Assembly (NCBI GenBank): GCA_965250265.1
Contig: CBDFNO010000014.1
Location: 372,001 to 436,000 of the forward strand
DNA from: PRS1 sp965250265
GTDB lineage: Bacteria; Bacteroidota; Bacteroidia; Flavobacteriales; Flavobacteriaceae
DNA length: 64,000 bases
Direction of reading: 5' to 3'
Part shown: positions 1 to 9,032 of the stretch, piece by piece
How positions within the stretch are numbered: the stretch's first letter is position 1
How the letters are laid out: each line of letters opens with the position of its first letter
Notes under the pieces: model-generated
What the model saw: the letters and a program-made list of their open reading frames with translations, nothing else
Told to the model about the DNA's origin: nothing
Databases searched by the model: none
Made by a program: the position numbers and the translations under genes

Positions 1-1521
1 CCAATAGAGGTAAGTGCCGAAGGAAATGTCATAGATATGGAAATTAGAATTACTGAAGGTAAACCAGCCTATTTTAATCATATATCAGTAACAGGAAACG
101 ATAAAACAAACGATCATGTTATCTATAGAGAGTTAAGGGTTCGTCCTGGTCAATTATACAGCAAAAGAGATGTCGTTCGTACAATTAGAGAATTAGGTCA
201 ATTAGGCTTTTTTGATGCACAACAAATTGAACCTCATTTCATTAACCCTAGCCCAACGGATGGTACTCTAGATATGGAATTTTCTGTTGTAGAAAGAGGC
301 TCAAGTCAAATAGAATTACAAGGTGGCTATGGTGGTGGCGGCTTTATTGGTACATTAGGCTTGTCTTTTAATAACTTTTCTATTAAAGACATATTTAAAA
401 AAGAGGCTTATAAACCTATTCCTATGGGAGATGGTCAAAAATTATCTTTGCGTTTACAAGCAAGTCGATTTTTTCAAACCTATAGCTTTTCATTTTCTGA
501 ACCTTGGTTAGGCGGTAAAAAACCTGTACAGTTTTCCACATCTTTATCACATACCAAACAGTTTTTATACGATCCTGTAACGAGAAATGCCGATAAAAGT
601 AGACGCTTTAATATTACAGGTGTTTCTGTAGGGTTAGCAAAACGTTTAACTGTCCCTGACAATTATTTTACCTTATCACAAGCAGTAAGTTTTCAGCTTT
701 ACGACTTAAAAAATTACAATACAGGCTTATTTACTTTTGGAGATGGTTCTTCTAAGAATTTAGCCTATACTATTGGCTTAAGTAGAAATAACACATCATT
801 TGACCCAATCTATCCAACTGGAGGGTCAAATTTTAGTGCTTCAGCAAAATTTTCCTTTCCTTATTCGGCTGTTAATGGTGTAGACTATAAAGCTCTTAAA
901 GATGAAAGAGATGGTTTATTCGAAGATTTAGCTAACGACCCATCAGATACAGATGCTTCAGATAGAATTGCAGAAATTGATCAGGAACGATTTAAATGGT
1001 TAGAATTTTATAAAGTTAAATTTAGTGGAGAATGGTACACGAAAATTGTTGGTGATCTTGTTTTAAGACCAAAAATAGAGTTTGGTTTTTTAGGTGCATT
1101 TAATAGTGATAGAGGAATAATCCCTTTTGAACGTTTCTTTTTGGGAGGAGATGGTTTAGGTAGTTATAGTTTAGATGGCCGGGAGTCCATTCAATTACGT
1201 GGCTATCCTAACCAAAGTTTATCTTCACAAGATGGTGGAACTGTTTATAATAAGTTTTCGTTAGAATTAAGACACCCAATAACATTAGGAGCTCAAGCAA
1301 AAATTTATGGTCTATTATTTTTAGAAGGAGGAGCCTCTTTTGATAATTTTAAGGATTATAACCCATTTAACTTAAAACGATCGGCTGGATTAGGTATTCG
1401 ATTATTTATGCCAGCGTTTGGATTATTAGGAATAGATTTTGGACATGGTTTTGACCCATTACCTGGTCAAACAGTTAAACATGGCTGGGAAACACATTTT
1501 ATTATTGGGCAACAATTTTAA
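1..1521 (+). CDS. bamA: BamA/Omp85 outer-membrane assembly factor (5' truncated)
   Basis: The reading frame is open from base 1, so the gene begins before the window; the first ATG at 37 is internal. What is visible is a last POTRA-type domain (a stretch with ITEGKPAYFNHISVTGN and the RELRVRPGQLYSKRD motif) followed by a C-terminal Bac_surface_Ag beta-barrel of about 370 residues, including the VERGSSQIELQGGYGGGGFIG entry strand and the LRGYPNQS segment that corresponds to the conserved VRGY/F loop of Omp85 proteins. The protein ends in FIIGQQF, with a terminal aromatic residue as usual for outer-membrane barrels. BamA inserts beta-barrel proteins into the outer membrane. Its placement directly before two OmpH/Skp genes is the normal order in flavobacteria and supports the call over other Omp85 members. 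Confidence 0.93.
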   Translation, partial: PIEVSAEGNVIDMEIRITEGKPAYFNHISVTGNDKTNDHVIYRELRVRPGQLYSKRDVVRTIRELGQLGFFDAQQIEPHFINPSPTDGTLDMEFSVVERGSSQIELQGGYGGGGFIGTLGLSFNNFSIKDIFKKEAYKPIPMGDGQKLSLRLQASRFFQTYSFSFSEPWLGGKKPVQFSTSLSHTKQFLYDPVTRNADKSRRFNITGVSVGLAKRLTVPDNYFTLSQAVSFQLYDLKNYNTGLFTFGDGSSKNLAYTIGLSRNNTSFDPIYPTGGSNFSASAKFSFPYSAVNGVDYKALKDERDGLFEDLANDPSDTDASDRIAEIDQERFKWLEFYKVKFSGEWYTKIVGDLVLRPKIEFGFLGAFNSDRGIIPFERFFLGGDGLGSYSLDGRESIQLRGYPNQSLSSQDGGTVYNKFSLELRHPITLGAQAKIYGLLFLEGGASFDNFKDYNPFNLKRSAGLGIRLFMPAFGLLGIDFGHGFDPLPGQTVKHGWETHFIIGQQF

Positions 1522-1666
1522 GTTTGGCACGATATTTTCTATGAATTCAATGACGATTTAATACAAGTGTTAAAATTTTTCAAATTATATTTCGTTAATT
1601 TGATGAATATTAACTCTACTGACGGAATCGTGAGTTTTATCCGTCATTTTAAGAATTTATAGACAC

Positions 1667-2794
1667 ATGAAATCGATAAATTTAAAATACATAAGGATGA
1701 AAGCTAAAGTTCTTTTTTTACTGACATTTACTTTCTTAATAAGTTTTACTTCATTTGGGCAGCGTGGTGTAAGAATTGGTTATATAGATACTGAATATAT
1801 TTTGCAAAACGTACCAGAATACCAAGATGCATCTGGACAACTTGATGCCAAGGTTCAAAAATGGAAAAGCGAAATAGAATTGCGTTTAAGTGAAATTAAT
1901 CAAAAAAAGAAACAATTAAATAGTGAAAGTGTATTACTTACAAAAGAATTAATCGAAGAACGTCAAGAAGAAATAAATATTGAAGAAAGCGAGATATTAG
2001 ATTACCAACAAAAACGTTTTGGTCCAAATGGAGATCTAATGATTCAAAAGAAAAATCTCATGCAGCCAATTCAAGATCAAATATTTACAGCAGTACAAGA
2101 AATTGCTTCTAATAGAAAATACGATTTTGTTTTTGATAAATCTGCCGATATTATAATGCTGTATTCAGCAGATCGATTTGATATAAGTGAACAAGTATTA
2201 AGATCTATAACAAGATCTTCTAAGCGTAATCAAGTACAAAATCGTCAAGAAAGAAAAGCTGCTGAAGAAGAAGAACTAGTGCCAGAAATTAATAAAGAAC
2301 AGGAAGCTCGCGAAAAAGCCTTAGCCGATAAAAAAGCTACACGCGCAAAAGCTATTGAAGATAAGCGTAACAAACAACTGGAAGTTAGAGAAGCAAAAAA
2401 GAAAGCTCTGGAGGACAAAAAGAAAAAGATTTTAGAAGATAGAGCAAAAGCTAGAGAAGAAAAACTCAATGCGCGTAAAAAAGAATCTGATACTAAGGAA
2501 GAAAAAGAAACACCTGAGTTAAGCCCAAGTGAAGCCAAGAAAAAAGCGTTAGAAGATAAGAAGAAGAAAATACTGGAAGATAGAAAAGCAAAACTAAAAG
2601 CAGATAAAGATAAAACTGAAGTAAAAACAGAAAACGATAGCACAAAAACTGTTGCGCCAAAATTAAGTGATAGAGAAGCTCGTAAAAAAGCTCTGGAAGA
2701 TAAGAAGAAAAAAATATTGGAAGATAGAAAGGCGAAACTAGAAGCTCGTAAAAAAGTTAAAGACAGTATCGCCGCAGCTAAGAAAAATAAGTAG
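1667..2794 (+). CDS. OmpH/Skp-family periplasmic chaperone with a long Lys/Glu repeat tail
   Basis: An N-terminal signal peptide (hydrophobic VLFLLTFTFLISFTSFG) is followed by an OmpH/Skp domain of about 160 residues (GYIDTEYILQNVPEY, then a coiled coil). The family is usually about 170 residues; this protein has 375, because a charged tail of roughly 180 residues follows. The tail carries three copies of a unit built on KKALEDKKKKILEDR. An ATG at 1697 (MKAKVLFLL) gives a more ordinary signal peptide than the first ATG at 1667, so the true start may be 1697. It lies between bamA and a standard-length skp paralogue, which suggests a role in carrying unfolded outer-membrane proteins to the Bam machine. 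The role of the tail is unknown; binding to the cell wall or to acidic polymers is a guess. Confidence 0.85.
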   Translation: MKSINLKYIRMKAKVLFLLTFTFLISFTSFGQRGVRIGYIDTEYILQNVPEYQDASGQLDAKVQKWKSEIELRLSEINQKKKQLNSESVLLTKELIEERQEEINIEESEILDYQQKRFGPNGDLMIQKKNLMQPIQDQIFTAVQEIASNRKYDFVFDKSADIIMLYSADRFDISEQVLRSITRSSKRNQVQNRQERKAAEEEELVPEINKEQEAREKALADKKATRAKAIEDKRNKQLEVREAKKKALEDKKKKILEDRAKAREEKLNARKKESDTKEEKETPELSPSEAKKKALEDKKKKILEDRKAKLKADKDKTEVKTENDSTKTVAPKLSDREARKKALEDKKKKILEDRKAKLEARKKVKDSIAAAKKNK

Positions 2795-2842
2795 TAACAA
2801 GAATAATTAATAGTAAACAATTTATAACATAATTTATTAAAA

Positions 2843-3352
2843 ATGAAACACTTAAAAACCCTTTTATTTGCAACTGTACTTTGTATTGGAAGCATAAGTT
2901 TTATGAATGCGCAAAGTAAAGTTGCACATATAGATACTCAAGCATTAATAGATGCAATGCCAAAAGCAATAACTGCTAGAGCTGAATTAGAAAAATTAGC
3001 TAAAACATACGATGCTGATATTAGATCTATGGCTACAGAATTAGATGCTAAATTAAAACAATACGACGCTGAAGCTTCTACAAAAACTGATGAAGAAAAC
3101 TCTAAAAGAGCGCAAGAAGTAGGAGAAATACGAAACAGTATTCAACAGTATCAAGGCACTGCACAACAAGATTTACAAAAGAAGGAACAAGAATTATTCA
3201 CACCAATTTATGATGAAGCTAAAGCCGCTATCAAAAAGGTAGGAAAAGCACAGGGCTTTCAGTATATACTTGACTCTCGAGAGGGAGCTTCATTATTGTT
3301 GGCTGAAGGTAAAGACCTTTTGGCAGATGTAAAAAAAGAATTAGGATTCTAA
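2843..3352 (+). CDS. OmpH/Skp periplasmic chaperone
   Basis: 169 residues, the normal Skp/OmpH length. A signal peptide (TLLFATVLCIGSISFMNAQ) is followed by the family start KVAHIDTQALIDAMPKA, a long charged coiled-coil hairpin and the closing YILDSREGASLLLAEGKDLLADVKKELGF. Skp traps unfolded outer-membrane proteins in the periplasm and hands them to BamA. The gene is 48 bases after the longer OmpH paralogue and probably shares its transcript; a clear terminator follows it at 3379-3411. Confidence 0.9.
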   Translation: MKHLKTLLFATVLCIGSISFMNAQSKVAHIDTQALIDAMPKAITARAELEKLAKTYDADIRSMATELDAKLKQYDAEASTKTDEENSKRAQEVGEIRNSIQQYQGTAQQDLQKKEQELFTPIYDEAKAAIKKVGKAQGFQYILDSREGASLLLAEGKDLLADVKKELGF

Positions 3353-3378
3353 AAAGTTACATTTAAAATATATATTTT

Positions 3379-3411
3379 AAAGCTGTCTACTATAAGACAG
3401 CTTTTTTATTT
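3379..3411 (+). terminator. Rho-independent terminator after the bamA-ompH cluster
   Basis: A 10-bp stem (AAAGCTGTCT paired with AGACAGCTTT, 379-388 with 395-404 of this kilobase) with a 6-base loop is followed by a T-rich tract running into TTTTTATTTTTG. It separates the ompH genes from murI, whose ATG is only a few bases further on. Confidence 0.85.
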
Positions 3412-3418
3412 TTGTACA

Positions 3419-4198
3419 ATGAACAACAAACCTATTGGTATTTTTGATTCAGGAGTTGGAGGGACTTCTATTTGGAAAGAGATTCATACACTTTTACCAA
3501 ACGAAAATACAATTTATCTTGCCGATAGCAAATATGCACCTTATGGTAATAAATCTAAAGAAAAAATTATTGAATTAAGTATTAAAAACACTGAACTTCT
3601 ATTAGAAAAAGGTTGTAAACTTATTGTGGTGGCATGTAATACCGCTACTACCAATGCCATAAAAACACTTCGGGAAACTTATAGTATTCCATTTATTGGT
3701 ATTGAACCTGCAATAAAACCTGCCTCTTTACAAACTAAAACGAATGTTATTGGAATATTAGCAACCAAAGGCACACTTTCTAGTGAATTATTTCATCACA
3801 CTTCCAAGCTCTTTATTAATGGTCATCATGTTATTGAACAAGTTGGTGAAGGAATTGTGACTTTAATTGAAAATGGTCAAGTCGATAGTGAAGAGATGAA
3901 AAATCTTTTAAATATCTATTTAAAACCTATGCTCGAAGCTAATATTGATTATCTGGTATTAGGATGTACACATTATCCATATTTAATCTCATTATTAGTA
4001 GATATGCTTCCAAGGCATGTGAAAATTATAGATTCTGGAGAAGCAGTTGCAAGACAAACCAAAGCTATTTTAGAACAGAATAATTTAATAAATAGTACAA
4101 TTGCAAATCCTCAATTACAATTTTATTCTAATAGTGATACTAAAGTTATGTCTAGGCTATTAGGTAATGGTTTTACTGTTGAATATTTAGATTTTTAG
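3419..4198 (+). CDS. murI: Glutamate racemase
   Basis: Converts L-glutamate to D-glutamate for peptidoglycan. 259 residues, normal length. The substrate motif IGIFDSGVGG is at residues 6-15, and the two catalytic cysteines sit in VACNTATTNA (Cys73) and LGCTHYPYL (Cys183, followed by His185). The gene begins just after a terminator and a TATTTTTG sequence ending 3 bases before the ATG, so its message may have almost no leader. It converges on the gamma-carbonic anhydrase gene with a 24-base gap. Confidence 0.95.
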   Translation: MNNKPIGIFDSGVGGTSIWKEIHTLLPNENTIYLADSKYAPYGNKSKEKIIELSIKNTELLLEKGCKLIVVACNTATTNAIKTLRETYSIPFIGIEPAIKPASLQTKTNVIGILATKGTLSSELFHHTSKLFINGHHVIEQVGEGIVTLIENGQVDSEEMKNLLNIYLKPMLEANIDYLVLGCTHYPYLISLLVDMLPRHVKIIDSGEAVARQTKAILEQNNLINSTIANPQLQFYSNSDTKVMSRLLGNGFTVEYLDF

Positions 4199-4222
4199 TA
4201 AGTCTTGGTTTTGAGGCTACAA

Positions 4223-4735
4223 TTATTTAAACCACCCTGAATATTTTACATAATTATTTGCGATTCTATTAATTTCCCCTGTAATCATTTCTGGTGAAAT
4301 GTCTTTTATTTTTTTTGCAGGTATACCTGCATAAATACTTCCTGTTTCTACTCTAGTATTTTTAGTTACTACTGCACCAGCAGCAATAATACTATTGCTT
4401 TCCACAACGCAATCGTCCATTACAATACTTCCCATGCCAATAAGTACATTGTCTTGAATTGTACAACCATGTACAATAGCATTATGTCCAATAGAAACAT
4501 TATTACCAATATTAGTAGGCGAAGTTTTATATGTTGCATGAATGACTGCTCCGTCTTGTACATTTACCTTGTTTCCCATTTTAATATAATGTACATCACC
4601 TCTAATTACAGCATTAAACCAAATACTGCATTGGGTTCCCATTTGTACATCTCCAACTATGGTTGCATTTTCTGCGATATAACAATCGTGAGGTATTTGT
4701 GGTGAAATTCCGTTTACTGGTTTTATTATTGACAT
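4223..4735 (-). CDS. Gamma-class carbonic anhydrase-like hexapeptide-repeat protein
   Basis: A 170-residue left-handed beta-helix protein with hexapeptide repeats (for example IGHNAIVHGCTI and VLIGMGSIVMDD). Three histidines in the expected metal-binding arrangement are present: His66 in VIHATY and His84/His89 in GHNAIVHG. Proteins of this YrdA/PaaY-like group bind zinc or iron; some hydrate CO2 and others have lost activity, so the activity here is inferred. It starts 2 bases after the LytTR regulator gene ends and is evidently the third gene of the sensor operon. Confidence 0.85.
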   Translation of the reverse strand: MSIIKPVNGISPQIPHDCYIAENATIVGDVQMGTQCSIWFNAVIRGDVHYIKMGNKVNVQDGAVIHATYKTSPTNIGNNVSIGHNAIVHGCTIQDNVLIGMGSIVMDDCVVESNSIIAAGAVVTKNTRVETGSIYAGIPAKKIKDISPEMITGEINRIANNYVKYSGWFK

Positions 4736-4737
4736 AG

Positions 4738-5472
4738 CTATTTAAAATAAGATAGTAAATTCGATTTTTTTGAAGCAGAAACCATAATTTCTTTTCCATT
4801 AGATAGAACAACGTGTCCTCCTTTTCCCTTTTTATACTTTATCACTTCGTTTACATTTACTAAAAAAGATTTATGTACTCTTGCAAAACCTGAATCTATT
4901 AAAGCTTCTTCAAAATACTTTAAGGTTTTGCTTACCAGTTTTTTTTTGCTATTATTTAAGTATATTTCAGTATAATTATCATCTGCTTTGCAATATAAAA
5001 TATTGGCTGTTTCCAATACTTCAAAACCATCTTGTTGTGGAATAGTAATTTTACCATTTACGGTTTTAGTTTTAGGTACTAACACCTGATTTTGCAATGC
5101 ATCTTCTTTAGATTTTATTTCAACTAAATAATCAACCGCTTTTATAAGTTCGTCAATTGAAATTGGTTTCATTAAGTAATAAGAAGCATGTGCATTTAGA
5201 GCTTCAATGGCATAATGATTATATGCGGTTACAAAAACAGTTTCGAAATTTATATCACCTACTTTTTCAAGTAAATCGAACGCATTACCATAAGGCATTT
5301 CTACATCAAGGAACACCAAGTCTAATTCATTGTTTCTTATAAGTATTAAAGCTTCATCAACATTTGCTGCTTCTCCTAAAACCGAAACGTTTGGACAATA
5401 CTTTTTTAAGTAGTTTTTTAGTATTTCTCTACTTGTTTCTTCATCTTCAACTATGATTGCATTTAAGTTCAT
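4738..5472 (-). CDS. LytTR-family response regulator
   Basis: 244 residues. The receiver domain occupies roughly residues 1-120 with acidic pocket residues (VEDEE), phospho-acceptor Asp56 in LVFLDVEMP and the switch Lys in MKPIS. A LytTR DNA-binding domain occupies about 140-240 (YCKADDNYTEIYL, FARVHKSFLVNVNEV). It begins directly at the stop codon of the upstream histidine kinase with no gap, so the two are co-translated and form a LytS/LytR-type pair. No target site could be recognised in this window. Confidence 0.93.
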   Translation of the reverse strand: MNLNAIIVEDEETSREILKNYLKKYCPNVSVLGEAANVDEALILIRNNELDLVFLDVEMPYGNAFDLLEKVGDINFETVFVTAYNHYAIEALNAHASYYLMKPISIDELIKAVDYLVEIKSKEDALQNQVLVPKTKTVNGKITIPQQDGFEVLETANILYCKADDNYTEIYLNNSKKKLVSKTLKYFEEALIDSGFARVHKSFLVNVNEVIKYKKGKGGHVVLSNGKEIMVSASKKSNLLSYFK

Positions 5473-7638
5473 TTAATCTTTTTTAAGGGTTACCACAACT
5501 TTTGTTCCAGCATCTTCTTTGTCTTGAAAGTCGTCAATACATACATCAACTTTATCTTTATACATTTCATTTAAAATAGCAACACGCTTTTTAATGTTAC
5601 CCATTCCTGTTGAATTTTGCTTCTGTTGATGTTCGGTTTTTAAAGCTTTCGATTTTTCTCTCCCTATACCATCGTCAGTAATTGTAATAGCAATTAAATC
5701 ATTTTCAGATTGAGATATAATAATATCTAATCGTCCTTTTTCCTTTTTATATCGTAATCCATGCCAAACAGCATTTTCAATATATGGCTGGAGCAACATT
5801 GGCGGAATTTGAAACTCCTCTACTTTTACATTCTCATTTATTGTTATTGTATAATCAAACTTATCTTGAAATCTAAAATGCTCTAATTTTGTATATAATT
5901 CTAGCAATGCTACTTCTTTTTCAAGCGGAATAAAATCCTCTTCACTGTTTTCTAACACAGCTCGCATTAATAATGAAAAATCTGATAAATATTTATTTGC
6001 TGTACGTTCATCATTATTGGCAATAAAACTGTTTACCGAATTTAATGCATTAAATATAAAATGAGGATTCATTTGGCTTCGCAATGATTTTAACGCTAAC
6101 AAATTATTAGTCAACTTTTGATGTTTGATATTTTTAAACATAAAATATCCAGCAACAAGTAATAACAATAACCCGCCAATTAATGAGTAAATAATAATGC
6201 TTTGGCTTCTATTGCGTTCAGTTGTAAGTTGATATTTACTTTCAGATAATGCTCTATCATTTTCCAATCCTCGTATTCGGCTTTGTTTTGTTGCAATATC
6301 TCTTCTAAATCGTGCTGCCTGGGATATTTCTTGTTCCTTTTTAGAATATACTTTATCTACCAAAACCACATAATCCTGATATATTTTAAGTGCTTTGTCA
6401 TAATCTCCTGCATCACGATATACTTCGGATAACTTTCTGGTTGCATCTTTTTGCACTATTAAATCTTCTTTAATATTGGCTTCTTTTATGCTTTCCTCTA
6501 AAAATGAAATCGCTTTATCATAATCCTTTTGCAAAAAATAAGCTGCTCCAATTTTATAGTTTTGTTTTTGAGGTGTTAAAGCACTTTCATTATCAAAAAT
6601 AGAATCTGCTTCAATCTCTTCTATATCATCAAGAGCTTCTTTTCGTAATTCAATTTCGTCTTCATAATCTTGAGTGCTATTTTGAAAATCTGCTACTTTA
6701 ACCTTTTCTTCAACAGCTCTTTTCTTGTTTTCCTTTGCTGACAAACCTAAAGCGACTCCAAAATAATCCTCAGCTTCTATAGGTTTTCCGCTAGCATCAT
6801 AAGCTTGAGCTATTTTTGAATTTAAATCGGTAATCTTTGGTGTTATTAAATGCTTTTCAGCAACTTGTAATCCTTGTTTATAAGCAGATATTGAAGCCTC
6901 ATAATCTTTTATATTAAAATATACATCACCAAGTCCTTCATACAAAACAGTTAATTGCCAATTAGATAATCTTTGCTTATCAATATCATTATAAGCCGTT
7001 ATACTTTCTTGGTAATTCTTATTGGACTCATAGGACTTTGCCAGTTTTAATTTAACATCATTGGATTCATTGTTTTGTAGACTTATTCTATAATTAGTAA
7101 CTGCTAGATCGAACTGCTCCCATTCAAAATAAACATTCCCGAAGGCGTCATATACTTCTGCATTTTGTTTTGTTGAACTTGATATTGCAAAAGCGTCGGT
7201 TGCAAACTGAATACTTTTGTCGGCATCATTTTTCAAATAATTATCTGCTGAATCTATCAAAGAATTAAAAAGACCCGGATTGGTATTATATATTCTCCCT
7301 TTAGAATCTAACGATCGATTTGGTCTTACCTCTACTTTAATGCGCTCATTATTTTGAATTATGTAATACACTGTTTCAAAATCCTGATGTTTAATAACTA
7401 ACTCATCCCCTTTTTTCACGTTTATAATAAAATCACCTTGAGAATCGGTGGTTGTATAAGCACCTCCATTTACTTCTATATTAACTTTAGGTATAGGCTT
7501 ATAGGTATCACTTTCTATAACAGAACCTCTCACCAAAAAGGTTAGGTCGCGCCCTTCAATCTGGTTTTCCTGAGAAATACCAGACATTGAAAAAAATAAA
7601 AGTATTCCAAAAAATAGTTGTTTATACAAAGCTTTCAT
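5473..7638 (-). CDS. Sensor histidine kinase: carboxypeptidase-like domain, TPR array, LytS-type kinase
   Basis: 721 residues. A signal peptide is followed by a carboxypeptidase-regulatory-like beta-sandwich domain (about 33-105, VRGSVIESDTYKPIPKVNI). A TPR array follows (about 130-440, with repeats such as AVTNYRISLQ and ASISAYKQGLQ), then a coiled coil, one membrane segment (about 482-502) and a LytS-type kinase. The phospho-acceptor His526 is in SQMNPHFIFNALN, with an N box near LLQPYIENAVWHGL and a G box at TDDGIGREKS. The periplasmic sensor part is therefore large. It is immediately followed by its LytTR regulator. The signal sensed is not evident. Confidence 0.92.
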   Translation of the reverse strand: MKALYKQLFFGILLFFSMSGISQENQIEGRDLTFLVRGSVIESDTYKPIPKVNIEVNGGAYTTTDSQGDFIINVKKGDELVIKHQDFETVYYIIQNNERIKVEVRPNRSLDSKGRIYNTNPGLFNSLIDSADNYLKNDADKSIQFATDAFAISSSTKQNAEVYDAFGNVYFEWEQFDLAVTNYRISLQNNESNDVKLKLAKSYESNKNYQESITAYNDIDKQRLSNWQLTVLYEGLGDVYFNIKDYEASISAYKQGLQVAEKHLITPKITDLNSKIAQAYDASGKPIEAEDYFGVALGLSAKENKKRAVEEKVKVADFQNSTQDYEDEIELRKEALDDIEEIEADSIFDNESALTPQKQNYKIGAAYFLQKDYDKAISFLEESIKEANIKEDLIVQKDATRKLSEVYRDAGDYDKALKIYQDYVVLVDKVYSKKEQEISQAARFRRDIATKQSRIRGLENDRALSESKYQLTTERNRSQSIIIYSLIGGLLLLLVAGYFMFKNIKHQKLTNNLLALKSLRSQMNPHFIFNALNSVNSFIANNDERTANKYLSDFSLLMRAVLENSEEDFIPLEKEVALLELYTKLEHFRFQDKFDYTITINENVKVEEFQIPPMLLQPYIENAVWHGLRYKKEKGRLDIIISQSENDLIAITITDDGIGREKSKALKTEHQQKQNSTGMGNIKKRVAILNEMYKDKVDVCIDDFQDKEDAGTKVVVTLKKD

Positions 7639-7686
7639 TTTAATAATAATGTGGTAAACTTACATACTTTACTTGGTAAAATAAAA

Positions 7687-7706
7687 TGGGTTTTAGTATA
7701 AACCCA
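7687..7706. promoter_or_regulatory. Inverted repeat in the divergent region between kinase and VWA genes
   Basis: TGGGTTT at 7687-7693 pairs with AAACCCA at 7700-7706 around a 6-base spacer, about 50 bases before the kinase start codon. It may be an operator or a leader hairpin of the kinase operon. Two ACTCATTT copies lie further right, near 7757 and 7775. No firm promoter could be assigned. Confidence 0.35.
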
Positions 7707-7841
7707 CTTGCATTTATATAAAATTACCTCTTTCCCTAATTGAGACTACTTGTTTACTCATTTAAGTTATTAGTTCACTCATTTCGATTTTTTTAGTGAA
7801 AAAGGTGCTCCTATATTTACATTTAAAATAAACAAAAACCT

Positions 7842-8996
7842 ATGAAAACACTCTTAAAAACAAGCCTTTTAATTATAACTTTAACAGGCTTTTTATCATG
7901 TAATGCTAAAAACAAAAACGGGAACAACAATCTTACCTCTACTGAAACAAGTCATCACACACTAAGTAAACAGTTTATTAAAGTTGCGTTGTTACTTGAT
8001 ACCAGCAACAGTATGGATGGATTAATAGATCGAGCTAAAGCTCAGCTTTGGGAGATTGTAAATGAGCTTTCGTATGCAAAATGTAATACCCAAAATCCAA
8101 ATTTGCAAATCGCTTTATACGAATATGGCAATGACAGATTAAATAATGATAATGGTATACGCCAAATATTAGCATTTAGTGACGACCTTGATGACATTTC
8201 AAAAGAGTTATTCTCGCTTTCAACAAATGGAGGTAGTGAATTTTGTGGTCAAGTAATACAAACATCTTTAAATCAATTAAATTGGGGAAATAATCCAGAT
8301 GATTTGAAACTCATTTTTATAGCAGGAAACGAGCCCTTTACTCAAGGTAGAGTTAATTATAAAACTGCTGCAATAAATGCCAATGAAAAAGATGTGACAG
8401 TTAACACCATATTTTGTGGCGATTACAATCAAGGTGTTTCTGGTTATTGGAAAGATGGAGCCGATTTAACAGATGGTGATTATATGTCCATAGATCATAA
8501 TAAGGCAACTGTACATATCGTTTCGCCTTATGATGATGCTATTTTAATCATGAACAAAAGACTAAATAAAACTTATGTTTCTTATGGACTCTATGGGCGA
8601 GAAAAAATTGCACTACAAGAAGTGCAAGATAATAATGCATCAAATTATAGTAAAGCTAATGCCGTAGGTAGAACAATTAGTAAAAGTTCTCACCTATATA
8701 AAAACTCAAAATGGGATTTGGTTGATGCTATAGAAATGGACAAAGTGATTGTTGACGATTTAGAAGAAACTGCATTGCCCAAAGAGCTTAAAGGAAAATC
8801 GTCTGAAGAAATTAAAGTTTATATAAAGAAAAAAAGTAAAGAGCGCGAGATTATTCAAAAAGAAATTCAAGAACTAAATAAGAAACGAAGAATTTTTATT
8901 GCTGAACAACAAAAAGAAAATTCTAATGGATTAGAAAATGCAATGATAAATGCTATAAAAGTACAGGCAAAAAAGAAAAATTACAAGTGGAAATAA
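7842..8996 (+). CDS. VWA-domain lipoprotein
   Basis: 384 residues. The leader ends in TGFLSC with Cys20 as the lipid-attachment residue. A von Willebrand factor A domain starts near residue 46, with the metal-site motif LLDTSNSMDG (Asp53, Ser55, Ser57) and later FIAGNEPFTQG. The last 80 residues are a Lys/Glu-rich coiled coil (KKKSKEREIIQKEIQELNKKRR). It probably binds a partner protein through the VWA site at the periplasmic face of a membrane. The partner is not evident from its neighbours, and it appears to be a single-gene unit ending at a shared terminator. Confidence 0.85.
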   Translation: MKTLLKTSLLIITLTGFLSCNAKNKNGNNNLTSTETSHHTLSKQFIKVALLLDTSNSMDGLIDRAKAQLWEIVNELSYAKCNTQNPNLQIALYEYGNDRLNNDNGIRQILAFSDDLDDISKELFSLSTNGGSEFCGQVIQTSLNQLNWGNNPDDLKLIFIAGNEPFTQGRVNYKTAAINANEKDVTVNTIFCGDYNQGVSGYWKDGADLTDGDYMSIDHNKATVHIVSPYDDAILIMNKRLNKTYVSYGLYGREKIALQEVQDNNASNYSKANAVGRTISKSSHLYKNSKWDLVDAIEMDKVIVDDLEETALPKELKGKSSEEIKVYIKKKSKEREIIQKEIQELNKKRRIFIAEQQKENSNGLENAMINAIKVQAKKKNYKWK

Positions 8997-9004
8997 AAGA
9001 ATTA

Positions 9005-9032
9005 AAAAGGCTCTATTAAATAGAGTCTTTTT
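9005..9032. terminator. Bidirectional terminator between convergent genes
   Basis: AAAGGCTCTAT and ATAGAGTCTTT pair around a short TTAA-type loop, with A-tracts on the left and T-tracts on the right. It can stop transcription both from the VWA gene (ending at 8996) and from the PorP/SprF gene (ending at 9032). Confidence 0.8.

Noticed and set aside
2245..2895. A long open frame antisense to the OmpH tail, rich in Ser, Leu and Phe.
   Set aside because: It is the complement of Lys/Glu-rich codons, which rarely produce stops on the opposite strand. No leader or family is credible.
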